From positions 3,286,001 through 3,350,000 of the forward strand of contig NZ_CP126279.1 in the NCBI RefSeq assembly GCF_003234815.2: a DNA stretch of 64,000 bases. The letters are read 5' to 3'. A program made the translations under genes and the position numbers. Below, piece after piece: positions 16,274 through 23,887 of the stretch; position 1 is the stretch's first letter, and each line of letters opens with the position of its first letter. This DNA comes from Curtobacterium sp. MCBD17_035. Lineage in GTDB: Bacteria; Actinomycetota; Actinomycetes; Actinomycetales; Microbacteriaceae. A model generated the notes under the pieces. The model was not told the origin of the DNA and searched no databases. It worked only from the letters and a program-made list of their open reading frames with translations.

Positions 16274-17161
16274 TCACGCCTCGCCTCGCCGCAACCGCCG
16301 CCCCGCCCGCTCCTCGAGCCACCGCGCCCCGAGCAGCTCCCCGAGCACCGGCCCGTACCGCTCGAGCGCTGCACGCTGCACGTCCGCCGAGGCGTCGAGC
16401 ACCGGCATCGGGACCCCGCGCTCGCGCCCGAGCCCCGCGACGGTATCCAGCTCCTCGACGACCCGGTCGACGCCGAATGTCGTCATGTCGTCCCCGTCGA
16501 GCAGGTGGTCGAGGTGCCGGTCCATGAACACGCTGCCCCCGGCGCTCGTGCGGAGCAGGGCGTGCAGGTGCTCGGGTTCGAGCCCCATCGCCTGTCCGAC
16601 GAGCAGGGCCTCGGTCGCCGCCGAGGCGTGGGCGAACCACAGGGCGTTGGCGAGCAGCTTGACGACCTGCCCGTCCTCGGCCCGGTCTCCAGCGTGCCGG
16701 ACGGCTCCGCGCACGGTGAGGGCGTCGAGGACGGGACGGGCGCGCTCGACCGCTGCGGGCCTCCCACTCGCGAACAGGGTGAGGGCTGCCGCCGTCGCGT
16801 CGTCGACGGACCCGCCCATGGGCGCAGCGACCACGTCGATGCCGCGCTCGGCCGCGTCGGCGGCGAGCGCCCGCGTCGTCCGCGGATCACCGGACGTCAG
16901 GTCCAGCCACAACGCCCCGGCCGGGAGGCCCGGCAGCGCCTCCGCCATGACGGCACCGAGCTCGGGTGGTCCGGAGAGCACGGTGACGAGGACGTCCACG
17001 CGGGTGAGGAGCTCGGCGAGCGACGGTGCCCAGCGCGCCCCGGCGGCGAGGACGTCCGGCTCGCGGGCGGGGTCGATGTCGTGCGCGACGACGGGCCCGA
17101 GCGCGACGAGGTGCGGCAGCAACGCCGAGCCCATCCGACCGATCCCGACGACCCCGAGCAC
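16274..17161 (-). CDS. NAD(P)-dependent oxidoreductase, 3-hydroxyisobutyrate dehydrogenase-like
   Basis: A 295-residue beta-hydroxyacid dehydrogenase-family protein. The Rossmann motif is GVVGIGRMGSALLPHLV at the N-terminus, and the C-terminal helical domain has VKLLANALWFAHASAATEAL, where Lys and Asn occupy the catalytic positions of the family. The substrate-binding loop is changed to APMGGSVDDATAAALTLFASG. The start is read as GTG 17161, which gives the usual N-terminus, although no clear Shine-Dalgarno is seen. The substrate (a 3-hydroxyacid, tartronate semialdehyde or an imine) is not readable. Single gene, leftward. Confidence 0.82.
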   Translation of the reverse strand: MLGVVGIGRMGSALLPHLVALGPVVAHDIDPAREPDVLAAGARWAPSLAELLTRVDVLVTVLSGPPELGAVMAEALPGLPAGALWLDLTSGDPRTTRALAADAAERGIDVVAAPMGGSVDDATAAALTLFASGRPAAVERARPVLDALTVRGAVRHAGDRAEDGQVVKLLANALWFAHASAATEALLVGQAMGLEPEHLHALLRTSAGGSVFMDRHLDHLLDGDDMTTFGVDRVVEELDTVAGLGRERGVPMPVLDASADVQRAALERYGPVLGELLGARWLEERAGRRLRRGEA

Positions 17162-17249
17162 CGGACCACTGTGGCACAGGGGCGCGCGAACCGCTCTCAC
17201 TGGCCGCGGTCGCCAGGGAAGGGCGCTCGCGAGAGGGCGTGCGCGGGAA

Positions 17250-17318
17250 GGGCGCGCGCAGACGACAAGTGCGCCGTCGCCAGACCCCGCACTTCGTCGT
17301 TGGCTCGCGCAGTTGCCG
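17250..17318. repeat. Palindromic intergenic repeat, copy 2
   Basis: GACGACAAGTGCG (17261-17273) faces CGCACTTCGTCGT (17288-17300), a 12-bp stem with one bulged C, followed by a GCGCAGTTG tail. It lies downstream of the FecCD permease gene, where it could also act as a terminator. Confidence 0.65.
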
Positions 17319-17334
17319 AAGTGACACAACGACC

Positions 17335-19377
17335 TCAGGTCCGCGACCGCGCCAGCAGCCACACGAAGTACGGCGTCCCGATCACGGCGGTCAGCAGCCC
17401 CGCCCCGATCTGCGCGGGAGCGATCACGGTCCGCCCGAGCAGGTCCGCCAGGCACACGAGCACCGCGCCGAGCAGGACCGCGACCGGGACGACGCGGGCG
17501 TGCCGCCGACCGACCAGGGCCCGGGCCGCGTGCGGGGCGACGAGTCCGACGAACCCGATGGTGCCGACAGCGGCGACGGCGGTCGCGGTGAGCACGACGC
17601 TCGTCACGAGGAACAGCAACCGGGTCGCGGGCAACCGGAGCCCGAGCAGACGCGGGGTGTCCTCGTCGAGCGACACGAGGTCGAGCGCCCGGTGCCGCAG
17701 GCCGACCACCACGAGGCCGAGCGCCAGCGCGACGACGACCGGGACGACGTCGGGCATCGTCCGCCCGTAGGTCGATCCGGACAGCCAGGTCAGGGCCTTC
17801 GTCGCGTTGAACGGGTCGGTCAGGGCGATGAGCAGCCCGATGAGCGCCGTGGTCGCCGCCGAGGCCCCGATGCCGATGAGCACGAGCCGGTCCTGCCGGA
17901 AGCCCCCGCGCGCGGCGAGCCCGAACACGACCGCCGCGACCACCCCGGCCCCGGCGAGCGCCGCCGCCGCGACGCCCCACGACCCCGCGACGGGCACGGT
18001 GGTGAGCAGGAGGACCGCACCGAGCCCGGCACCTCCGGAGACGCCGAGAATCCCCGGTTCCGCCAGGGGGTTCCGCGTCACGGCCTGCACGGCGGTGCCG
18101 GCGAGCGCGAGGGCCGCCCCGGCGAGGAGCGCGGCGAGCACCCGGGGCACACGCGTGTCGAGCACGTACGACACGATCGGCCCGGCTCGCCCGGTGGCCC
18201 AGTTGACGACGTCGCCGAGCAGGAGCTTCGCGTCGCCGAGCAGCACCGCGGCGATGACGGTGCCGACGAGCACCGCGGCGAGCACGACGACGGTGAGCAC
18301 GAACACGACGGTGCTCGGGATCCGGAGCCGGTCCCCCGCGGTCGTGGTGTCCCCGGCGGAGCGGGCGCGGAAGGCGAGGCCGACGAGGAACACCGCGCCG
18401 ACGAACGTGGTGACGGTACCGGTGGGGACCCCGACGGCGGCGTCCCCACCGACCACCGCGCGGAGCAGCACGTCCGACCCGAGCACGACGACCGCGCCGA
18501 CGAGCCCGGCGAGCGGCAGTGCGACGACGGACCGCGCGAGCCCGGACACGCGTCGTGTCAGCGGCCTGGCGAGCGCGGGCGCGCAGAGTCCGACGAACCC
18601 GATCGGACCCGCGAGCGTGACCGCCGCCGCGGCGAGCAGCACCGCGAGCACGACGCTGACGACGCGGGTCCGGCGGACGCCGACGCCGAGGCCCCGCGCA
18701 GCGTCGTCCCCGAGCCCGAGCACGTCGATGCGCCGTCCGACCACGAGCAGACCGAGGATGCCCACCGCGACGACGGGTGCCATCTGCGCGACACCGCCCA
18801 TGCCGTTCTGCGCGATGCTCCCCTGGCTCCACTGGTACAGCCCCTCGGTCCGTTCGGGGAACAGCAGCACGAGGGTCGAGGTCACCGACCCGACGCCGAG
18901 CGCCAGCGCGCTGCCGGCGAGGACGAGCCGGACGGTGCCCGACCCGAGGCCCGAGAGCGCGAGCACGACGCCCGCCGCGACGAGCCCGCCGACGAACGCG
19001 ACGCCCGAGGAGGCCAGGAGCGGCAGGTGCACCCCCGTCACCCCGACGACGGTGAGCGCGACGTACGCGCCGGCGTCGACGGCGAGCGTGTCGGGAGCGG
19101 CGAGCGGGTTCCGGCTGACGGCCTGGAGGGCCGACCCGGCCACGCCGAGCGCGGCACCCACCAGGATCCCCGCGACCGCACGCGGCAGGCGCGACGCGAC
19201 CACGACGGACGCGTCGCCCTCGTCCGCACGACCGGTGACGGCCCTCCAGACCGCCGCCGGCCCGACGGCCGCGGAGCCCTGCGTGACGTCCACGACGGCG
19301 AGCGCGGCCACGAGGACCGCGCCGGCCAGGAGCACCGCGGTGACGGTGACCGGCCGCCGCGGCGCCAGGAGCGTCAC
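17335..19377 (-). CDS. Fused FecCD-type iron-siderophore permease
   Basis: A 680-residue inner-membrane permease made of two FecCD units in one chain, like FhuB. Each half carries the family block: SRLPRAVAGILVGAALGVAG with SRNPLAAPDTL in the first, and TRVPRVLAALLAGAALALAG with TRNPLAEPGILG in the second, plus a GFVGL motif in each (GPIGFVGLCAPALAR and GTIGFVGLVAPHAAR). About 18-20 helices are expected. It is the last gene of the iron uptake operon and overlaps the lipoprotein gene by 4 bp. Because both halves are fused, the importer needs no second permease gene. Confidence 0.92.
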   Translation of the reverse strand: MTLLAPRRPVTVTAVLLAGAVLVAALAVVDVTQGSAAVGPAAVWRAVTGRADEGDASVVVASRLPRAVAGILVGAALGVAGSALQAVSRNPLAAPDTLAVDAGAYVALTVVGVTGVHLPLLASSGVAFVGGLVAAGVVLALSGLGSGTVRLVLAGSALALGVGSVTSTLVLLFPERTEGLYQWSQGSIAQNGMGGVAQMAPVVAVGILGLLVVGRRIDVLGLGDDAARGLGVGVRRTRVVSVVLAVLLAAAAVTLAGPIGFVGLCAPALARPLTRRVSGLARSVVALPLAGLVGAVVVLGSDVLLRAVVGGDAAVGVPTGTVTTFVGAVFLVGLAFRARSAGDTTTAGDRLRIPSTVVFVLTVVVLAAVLVGTVIAAVLLGDAKLLLGDVVNWATGRAGPIVSYVLDTRVPRVLAALLAGAALALAGTAVQAVTRNPLAEPGILGVSGGAGLGAVLLLTTVPVAGSWGVAAAALAGAGVVAAVVFGLAARGGFRQDRLVLIGIGASAATTALIGLLIALTDPFNATKALTWLSGSTYGRTMPDVVPVVVALALGLVVVGLRHRALDLVSLDEDTPRLLGLRLPATRLLFLVTSVVLTATAVAAVGTIGFVGLVAPHAARALVGRRHARVVPVAVLLGAVLVCLADLLGRTVIAPAQIGAGLLTAVIGTPYFVWLLARSRT

Positions 19378-20351
19378 TTCGTGAGCGCCGTCACGACGGC
19401 GTGCACGTACGCGGTCATGGAGGCCGGGCCGCCGAACAGCCAGATGCCGTCGTGGAGCCGGTGCACGTGACCCGCGGTGACGAACGGCAGGGACTTCCAG
19501 ACGGCGTTCGAACCGAGGGCGCTCGTGAACACGTCGCCGCCGTCCGCGTCGTTCGCGAGGTAGAGGAACTGCACGCCCGACGGGAGCTTCGTCAGCCCCT
19601 CGACGTCGGTGCTGCCCAGGCCGTAGCTCCCGTCGCCGGTGACGTCCCAGGCGTTGTGGAGCCCGAGCTCCTCGGTGACGTCGCCGATCAGGGAGCCGTC
19701 GGCGTAGGGCCGGATGGTGACCTGGTTCGAGACCTCGTAGCCGTCGGCGAACGCGACGTCGTCACCGGAGCGCCCCGCTTTCGTGATCGCCTCCTTGCCC
19801 GCGGCGACGGCGTCGTGGAACCGGTCCATGACCTTCGCCGCCTGCTGCTGCCGCCCGGTGGCCTTCGCGATCATGTCGAGGTCGGTCGTCATCTGCTCGA
19901 TCTGGTGCGAGGCGTCGGCGGACCGCACGGCCACGACGGGCGCGATTGCCCGGAGCTGCTCCAGGGTCGCGGCCGACAGGTCCGTCGTGGCGACGATGAG
20001 GTCGGGCGCGAGGGACGCGATGGTGTCGGTGCTCGGCTCGCCGCGGGTCCCGATGTCCTTCGGTGAGCCCGTCAGCGGCGCGGCGGTGTCCCAGTTCCCG
20101 TAGCCCTTCGGGTCCGCGACGCCGACCGGCTGCACGGCGAGCGCGACGAGGTCCTCGACGACGTTCCACTCGGTGCCGACGACCTTCGTGGCCGGTCCGT
20201 CGAGGTGCACCTTCGTGCCGGTCGCGTCGGTGATCGTGATCGCGCCCGCGGTGGACGAGGACGTGCTCGAGGTCGCCTCGGTGGTGCCGCACCCGGTCAG
20301 GACGACGGCGGCGGTGACGGCGAGGGCCGCGGCGGTGATGATGCGCTTCAT
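19374..20351 (-). CDS. Iron-siderophore ABC transporter substrate-binding lipoprotein
   Basis: A 325-residue binding lipoprotein of the FecB/FhuD type. The signal peptide ends at lipobox LTGC with Cys21. The mature domain shows VVGTEWNVVEDLVALAVQPV, PDLIVATTDLSAATLEQL and IAPVVAVRSA, the characteristic periplasmic-binding fold for ferric siderophores. The ATG overlaps the ATPase stop by 4 bp and the 3' end overlaps the permease start by 4 bp, so the three genes are one operon under the iron box at 21353. The siderophore type is not readable. Confidence 0.92.
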   Translation of the reverse strand: MKRIITAAALAVTAAVVLTGCGTTEATSSTSSSTAGAITITDATGTKVHLDGPATKVVGTEWNVVEDLVALAVQPVGVADPKGYGNWDTAAPLTGSPKDIGTRGEPSTDTIASLAPDLIVATTDLSAATLEQLRAIAPVVAVRSADASHQIEQMTTDLDMIAKATGRQQQAAKVMDRFHDAVAAGKEAITKAGRSGDDVAFADGYEVSNQVTIRPYADGSLIGDVTEELGLHNAWDVTGDGSYGLGSTDVEGLTKLPSGVQFLYLANDADGGDVFTSALGSNAVWKSLPFVTAGHVHRLHDGIWLFGGPASMTAYVHAVVTALTK

Positions 20352-21349
20352 GGGGTGGGGTGGAGCCTTCCGGATCGGTCGTGGTGTCGGCCGACGGCCC
20401 GGGTGCGGACGGCGCCCGTTGCCGGGTCGACGTCCACCTCGATCCGGATGCCGTAGACGGCGCTGAGGGTGGTCGCGGTGAGGACGTCCGCCGGGGTGCC
20501 CGTGGCGACGACGCGGCCGTCGGCGAGCAGGACGACGTCGTCCGCCACGGCCGCGGCCTGGTCGAGGTCGTGCAGGACGATGCCGACGGCGATCCGGTGC
20601 TCGTCGGCGAGGTCGCGGACGAGGTCGAGCAGCTCCACCTGGTAGCGCAGGTCCAGGTACGTCGTCGGCTCGTCGAGCAGGAGGACCCCGGTCTCCTGCG
20701 CGAGGCAGCTCGCGAGCCACACACGCTGGAGTTGGCCACCCGAGAGCTGGTCGACGGGGCGCTCCGCCAGCTCGGCCACGCCGGTGACCGTCATGGCGTG
20801 CGCGACGGCGGCCGGGCCTCCCGGATCGCTGCGTGTCCAACGGGTCCGGTGCGGGTGCCGGCCGAACGCGACGACCTCGTGGACGCGGAGGCCCCCGGGG
20901 GTCGGGCGGCCCTGGGTCAGGAGCGCGACGCGGCGGGCGAACTGGGCCGGTGCCAGGGCGAGGGCGTCGACCTGGTCGGGGTCGCTCGCGCGGTCGGCGT
21001 GGTCGGCGCGGTCGGCGCGGTCGGCGCGGTCGGCGTGGTCGGCGCGGTCGGCGTGGTCGGCGCGGTCGGCGTGGTCGGCGTGGTCGGCGTGGTCGGGGCC
21101 GAGGGTGATGCTGCCCGTGCGGGCGTGCTGGAGCCGGGCGAGGGTGCGGAGCAGCGTCGACTTCCCGCTGCCGTTCGGGCCGACGAGCGCGGTGACACGA
21201 CCCGGGCGGAGCCGCAGATCGGCCGCGTGCACGACGTCGACGCGGTCGTACGCCACGGTGATGCCGGTGGCGTCGAGCCCGGAGGGGGCGACGGATGAGC
21301 GTCGCACCGCACGCGCGGGTGAGGCCGCCTCGGTCCGGTCGTCGGTCAC
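20348..21349 (-). CDS. Iron-siderophore ABC ATPase with Asp-His-Ala repeat insert
   Basis: A 333-residue FecE/FhuC-type ATPase. Walker A is GPNGSGKST (57-65), the signature LSGGQLQRVWLASCL, Walker B GVLLLDEPTTYLDL, and the switch region IVLHDLDQAAA. It is longer than the usual 260 residues. An N-terminal tail of about 28 residues precedes the fold, and between Walker A and the Q-loop lies a 36-residue insert of twelve DHA or DRA triplets (residues 86-121). The start is GTG 21349; there is no Shine-Dalgarno because the perfect iron box ends four bases upstream, and TAACCT sits 7 bases before the GTG, so a leaderless transcript is likely. First gene of the operon. Confidence 0.9.
   Translation of the reverse strand: MTDDRTEAASPARAVRRSSVAPSGLDATGITVAYDRVDVVHAADLRLRPGRVTALVGPNGSGKSTLLRTLARLQHARTGSITLGPDHADHADHADRADHADRADHADRADRADRADHADRASDPDQVDALALAPAQFARRVALLTQGRPTPGGLRVHEVVAFGRHPHRTRWTRSDPGGPAAVAHAMTVTGVAELAERPVDQLSGGQLQRVWLASCLAQETGVLLLDEPTTYLDLRYQVELLDLVRDLADEHRIAVGIVLHDLDQAAAVADDVVLLADGRVVATGTPADVLTATTLSAVYGIRIEVDVDPATGAVRTRAVGRHHDRSGRLHPTP
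20987..21094. repeat. In-frame 9-bp tandem repeat in ATPase gene
   Basis: Twelve 9-bp units (plus strand GCGTGGTCG or GCGCGGTCG) encode alternating DHA/DRA triplets in the ATPase. The unit length is a multiple of three, so copy-number change keeps the frame. Confidence 0.9.
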
Positions 21350-21352
21350 GTA

Positions 21353-21375
21353 GGTGAGGTTAGCCTAACCTCACC
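21353..21375. promoter_or_regulatory. DtxR/IdeR-type iron box
   Basis: A perfect palindrome with 11-bp arms, GGTGAGGTTAG (21353-21363), one central base, and CTAACCTCACC (21365-21375). The core AGGTTAG/CTAACCT matches the known consensus for actinobacterial iron-dependent repressors. It ends four bases before the ATPase GTG and covers the presumed -10 element, so iron-bound repressor would shut the siderophore operon. Confidence 0.88.
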
Positions 21376-21437
21376 CCTCCTCCGCAAGGGCTCCGCGACA
21401 CATGACGCGCATCGCCCTCGTGTTGCACCTCCGAACC

Positions 21438-21499
21438 GCGCGCCCCGACGACAACTGCGCTGTCGTCCACGCGCGCCCTTCGTCGTCCACGCGCGCACT
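21438..21499. repeat. Palindromic intergenic repeat, copy 3
   Basis: GCGCGCC, then CGACGACAACTGCGC, TGTCGTCCACGCGCGC and TTCGTCGTCCACGCGCGCA. It is most similar to copy 1 at 7716 and lies between the iron box and the YdeI gene. Confidence 0.65.
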
Positions 21500-21534
21500 C
21501 GCCGGTCCGCACTCGCCGGTCCGCACGCCCGGCG

Positions 21535-22188
21535 TCACTGCGGGTAGGGCGTCTCCCCGCGCTCGAGCATCGCGACGAGCTTCGCCAGCCGGTTCGCCCG
21601 GGCCGTCGGACTCGGCGCCGTCGTGATCCGGTGCAGCACCGCGTACCGGTTCTGCCGATTCAGCGTCGCGAAGCGCTCGGCCGCCGCGGACGATGCCGCG
21701 AGCGCCGCTGTCAGGTCCTCCGGCTCGGCGATCGCCGCCGACCCGGCGTACGCGCTGGCCCATCGCCCGTCGGCCTGGGCACGGTCGACCTCCGCCTGGC
21801 CACGCGGTCGCATCCGCCCCTGCGCCGTCAGGGCCGCGAAGAGCCCGATGTTCCGCTGCGACCACAGCGACGTCCGGCGCCGCGGCGTGAACCGCTGGAG
21901 GAACGTGGCGGCGTCGTTCCCCCGCTTCTGCCCGTCGATCCAACCGCTGCACAGGGCCTCGTCGAGGGCCTGGTCGTACGTCAGCGAGGTCGGGTCGACC
22001 GTGCCCTTCTTCGCGAGCACGAGCCACACGCCGTCGGGGTCGTCCTCGTGTGCGTCGAGCCAGGCGCGCCACGCCGCGACATCCGGGACGACGAGCACCG
22101 CCGAGCCCGGTGCCGCCGAGCCCGGTACCGCCGGACCCGGTACCGCCGGACCCGGTGCCGCCGGACCTGGTGCCGCGCTCCCGCTCAC
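21535..22188 (-). CDS. YdeI/OmpD-associated family protein
   Basis: A 217-residue protein of the YdeI family (bacteriocin-protection, cell-envelope stress). The core is recognised by WRAWLDAHEDDPDGVWLVLA, SLTYDQALDEALCSGWIDGQ, RFTPRRRTSLWSQRNIGLF and a C-terminal NRYAVLHRITTAPSPTARAN helix. It starts at GTG 22188, overlapping the SMP-30 stop by 4 bp. Residues 7-31 are five PG(P/S)A(A/V) units encoded by a 15-bp tandem repeat, absent from typical family members, which would make a flexible N-terminal extension. If translation starts later, the repeat would be untranslated, but no better start is seen. Confidence 0.82.
   Translation of the reverse strand: MSGSAAPGPAAPGPAVPGPAVPGSAAPGSAVLVVPDVAAWRAWLDAHEDDPDGVWLVLAKKGTVDPTSLTYDQALDEALCSGWIDGQKRGNDAATFLQRFTPRRRTSLWSQRNIGLFAALTAQGRMRPRGQAEVDRAQADGRWASAYAGSAAIAEPEDLTAALAASSAAAERFATLNRQNRYAVLHRITTAPSPTARANRLAKLVAMLERGETPYPQ
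22096..22170. repeat. 15-bp tandem repeat at 5' end of YdeI gene
   Basis: Five 15-bp units (plus strand GGTACCGCCGGACCC and variants) encode PGPAA, PGPAV, PGPAV, PGSAA and PGSAV. The unit keeps the reading frame. Confidence 0.85.
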
Positions 22189-23087
22189 GGGCGGAGGGCG
22201 ATCCCGTGGGCGTCCCGCGCCGTGGTCGCGACACGGTAGATCGACGTCGTCGCCGCGATGAACAGCGTCGTGCCGTCGTCGCCCCCGAAGCAGAGGTTCG
22301 CGACGACCTCGGGGACGGGCACGGTCCCGATCCGGTCCCCCGAGGGTGCGACGACGATGATGCCCCGTGCGCTCGAGCTCCACACGTTCCCGTCCTCGTC
22401 GACGCGGATGCCGTCGGGGACGCCCTCGTCGACCGCGAACTGGGCGAAGACGCGGCCGTTGTTGCACCGGATGCCATCCACGACGTCGTACGCCCGGATC
22501 CACCGGTTCCCGACGTCCGAGCCCTCGGATGCGGACGAATCGGCGACGTAGAGCGTCGTCCCGTCGGGTGAGAACGCCAACCCGTTCGGCTCCTCCACGT
22601 CGAGCACGACCGGGCGGACCCGGCCGGTCGCGGGGTCGAACCGGAACACCGCGTGGTCCCCGTACTCCAGGTACCCGGCGTGGCCCTCACGCGACTGCGT
22701 GATCCCGTAGTCGGGATCGGTGAACCAGATCGTGCCGTCGGGTGCGACGACCACGTCGTTCGGGGAGTTGAACCGCACCCCGTCCCAGCTCGCCACGATC
22801 GGTTCGACGACGCCGTCGCGGTCCCGCTCGACGCGTCGCCGGCCGTGGGAGCACTGCACGACGCTGGCGTCCCGGTCGAGCGTCCGGCCGTTCGTGAACT
22901 CGACGCGGTCGGCGTACACGCTCGTGGTGCCGTCGTCGGCGTGCCACTGCATGATGCGGTCGCCGGGGATGTCGGACCAGCGGAGGGTCCGCGTCGCCGG
23001 GATCCACACAGGGCCCTCGGCCCAGGTGCTCCCCGTGGCGATGCGCTCGACGGCGCCGGGATCGGGGACGAGGTCGGTCAGCGGCAC
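22185..23087 (-). CDS. SMP-30/gluconolactonase/LRE family protein
   Basis: A 300-residue six-bladed beta-propeller predicted to hydrolyse sugar lactones. The metal-site regions are visible: the N-terminal WAEGPVWIPATRTLRWSDIP (Glu ligand), RFNSPNDVVVAPDGTIWFTD (Asn ligand) and EPNGLAFSPDGTTLYVADSS (Asn/Asp ligands), with DGIRVDEDGNVWSS near the end. The start is GTG 23087, behind GAAGGAGAACCC. It overlaps the YdeI gene, so the two are co-translated, although no functional link between them is obvious. Confidence 0.9.
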   Translation of the reverse strand: MPLTDLVPDPGAVERIATGSTWAEGPVWIPATRTLRWSDIPGDRIMQWHADDGTTSVYADRVEFTNGRTLDRDASVVQCSHGRRRVERDRDGVVEPIVASWDGVRFNSPNDVVVAPDGTIWFTDPDYGITQSREGHAGYLEYGDHAVFRFDPATGRVRPVVLDVEEPNGLAFSPDGTTLYVADSSASEGSDVGNRWIRAYDVVDGIRCNNGRVFAQFAVDEGVPDGIRVDEDGNVWSSSARGIIVVAPSGDRIGTVPVPEVVANLCFGGDDGTTLFIAATTSIYRVATTARDAHGIALRP

Positions 23088-23157
23088 GGGTTCTCCTTCG
23101 AACGCACGGGCGCGACGCACCCGTCCGCTCCATGCTGGCGCATGTCGGGTCCGACGG

Positions 23158-23784
23158 TCAGGAGGCGAGGGCCCCGATCTCGGCGACGGTCGCGGTGATC
23201 CGGTCGGCGAAGTCCGGATCGGTGGTGCTGCCGCCCTGATGGACGGCCTCGAGCAACGCACCGAGCACGAGGGTCACCGCGAGTCGAGCGGTCCGTTCGG
23301 GCACACGACCGGCGGCGATCGCCACGAGGTCCTTCCGCAGGTCCGCCATCCACTTGAGCACGGCCGGCATGAGCTCGGGCTGCTCGGTGATGAGGTCCTT
23401 CATGACGGCCTTCTCGTGCGGTGAGGCGCCGGTCTCGGCGACGACGTGCGCGACGAGAGCGCAGAGGTCGGACACGAGGGCGTCGGGTTCCCCAGCGGCG
23501 AACCGTGCCCGCTGGGCATCGTCGATCCGGAGGTCCGGCAGCCCGAGCGCCGCGGCGGACTTCGACGGGAAGTAGTTGAAGAACGTGCGGGTCGAGACAC
23601 CGGCCTCGGCGCAGATCGCGTCGATCGTCACGCCATGGAGGCCGTGCTCGGCGGTCAGGCGGCGTGCGGCGTCCTGGATGTGCCCGCGGGTCTGCCGCTT
23701 CTTGCGGGCCCGGAGCGTGGATGACTCGGGGTCGACGCCCGCGATGTCGATCGCGGCCGTGTCGAGCGTGGCGCTGGTGTCCAC
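23158..23784 (-). CDS. TetR-family regulator
   Basis: A 208-residue repressor. The helix-turn-helix is GVTIDAICAEAGVSTRTFFNYF, preceded by the first helix HIQDAARRLTAEHG; the C-terminal domain is of the AcrR-like C-terminal 17 type. GTG 23784 is preceded by GGACGGAGACGAC. It lies 103 bp after the DHA2 exporter gene on the same strand, so the pair probably forms an operon and the regulator controls the palindrome-rich promoter at 26114-26170. It is also the best candidate for the related promoter at 57301. Confidence 0.88.
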   Translation of the reverse strand: MDTSATLDTAAIDIAGVDPESSTLRARKKRQTRGHIQDAARRLTAEHGLHGVTIDAICAEAGVSTRTFFNYFPSKSAAALGLPDLRIDDAQRARFAAGEPDALVSDLCALVAHVVAETGASPHEKAVMKDLITEQPELMPAVLKWMADLRKDLVAIAAGRVPERTARLAVTLVLGALLEAVHQGGSTTDPDFADRITATVAEIGALAS

Positions 23785-23887
23785 GTCGTCTCCGTCCTGG
23801 TGGTCGTGGTCGTCCGGCAGCGGTCGCGCCGGATCGGTGCGGCGCCGCCCCCGTCCTGTCGGACGGCGACGGCGCCGCGGTCCTGCC

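Noticed and set aside
17026-19470. An 814-codon plus-strand frame opposite the FecCD permease
   Set aside because: Strongly Arg/Glu/Asp/Pro-biased shadow of the antisense of Ala/Val-rich membrane helices.
20987-21094. Possible CRISPR-like or satellite array
   Set aside because: Units are 9 bp with no spacers and lie in frame inside an ABC ATPase gene.
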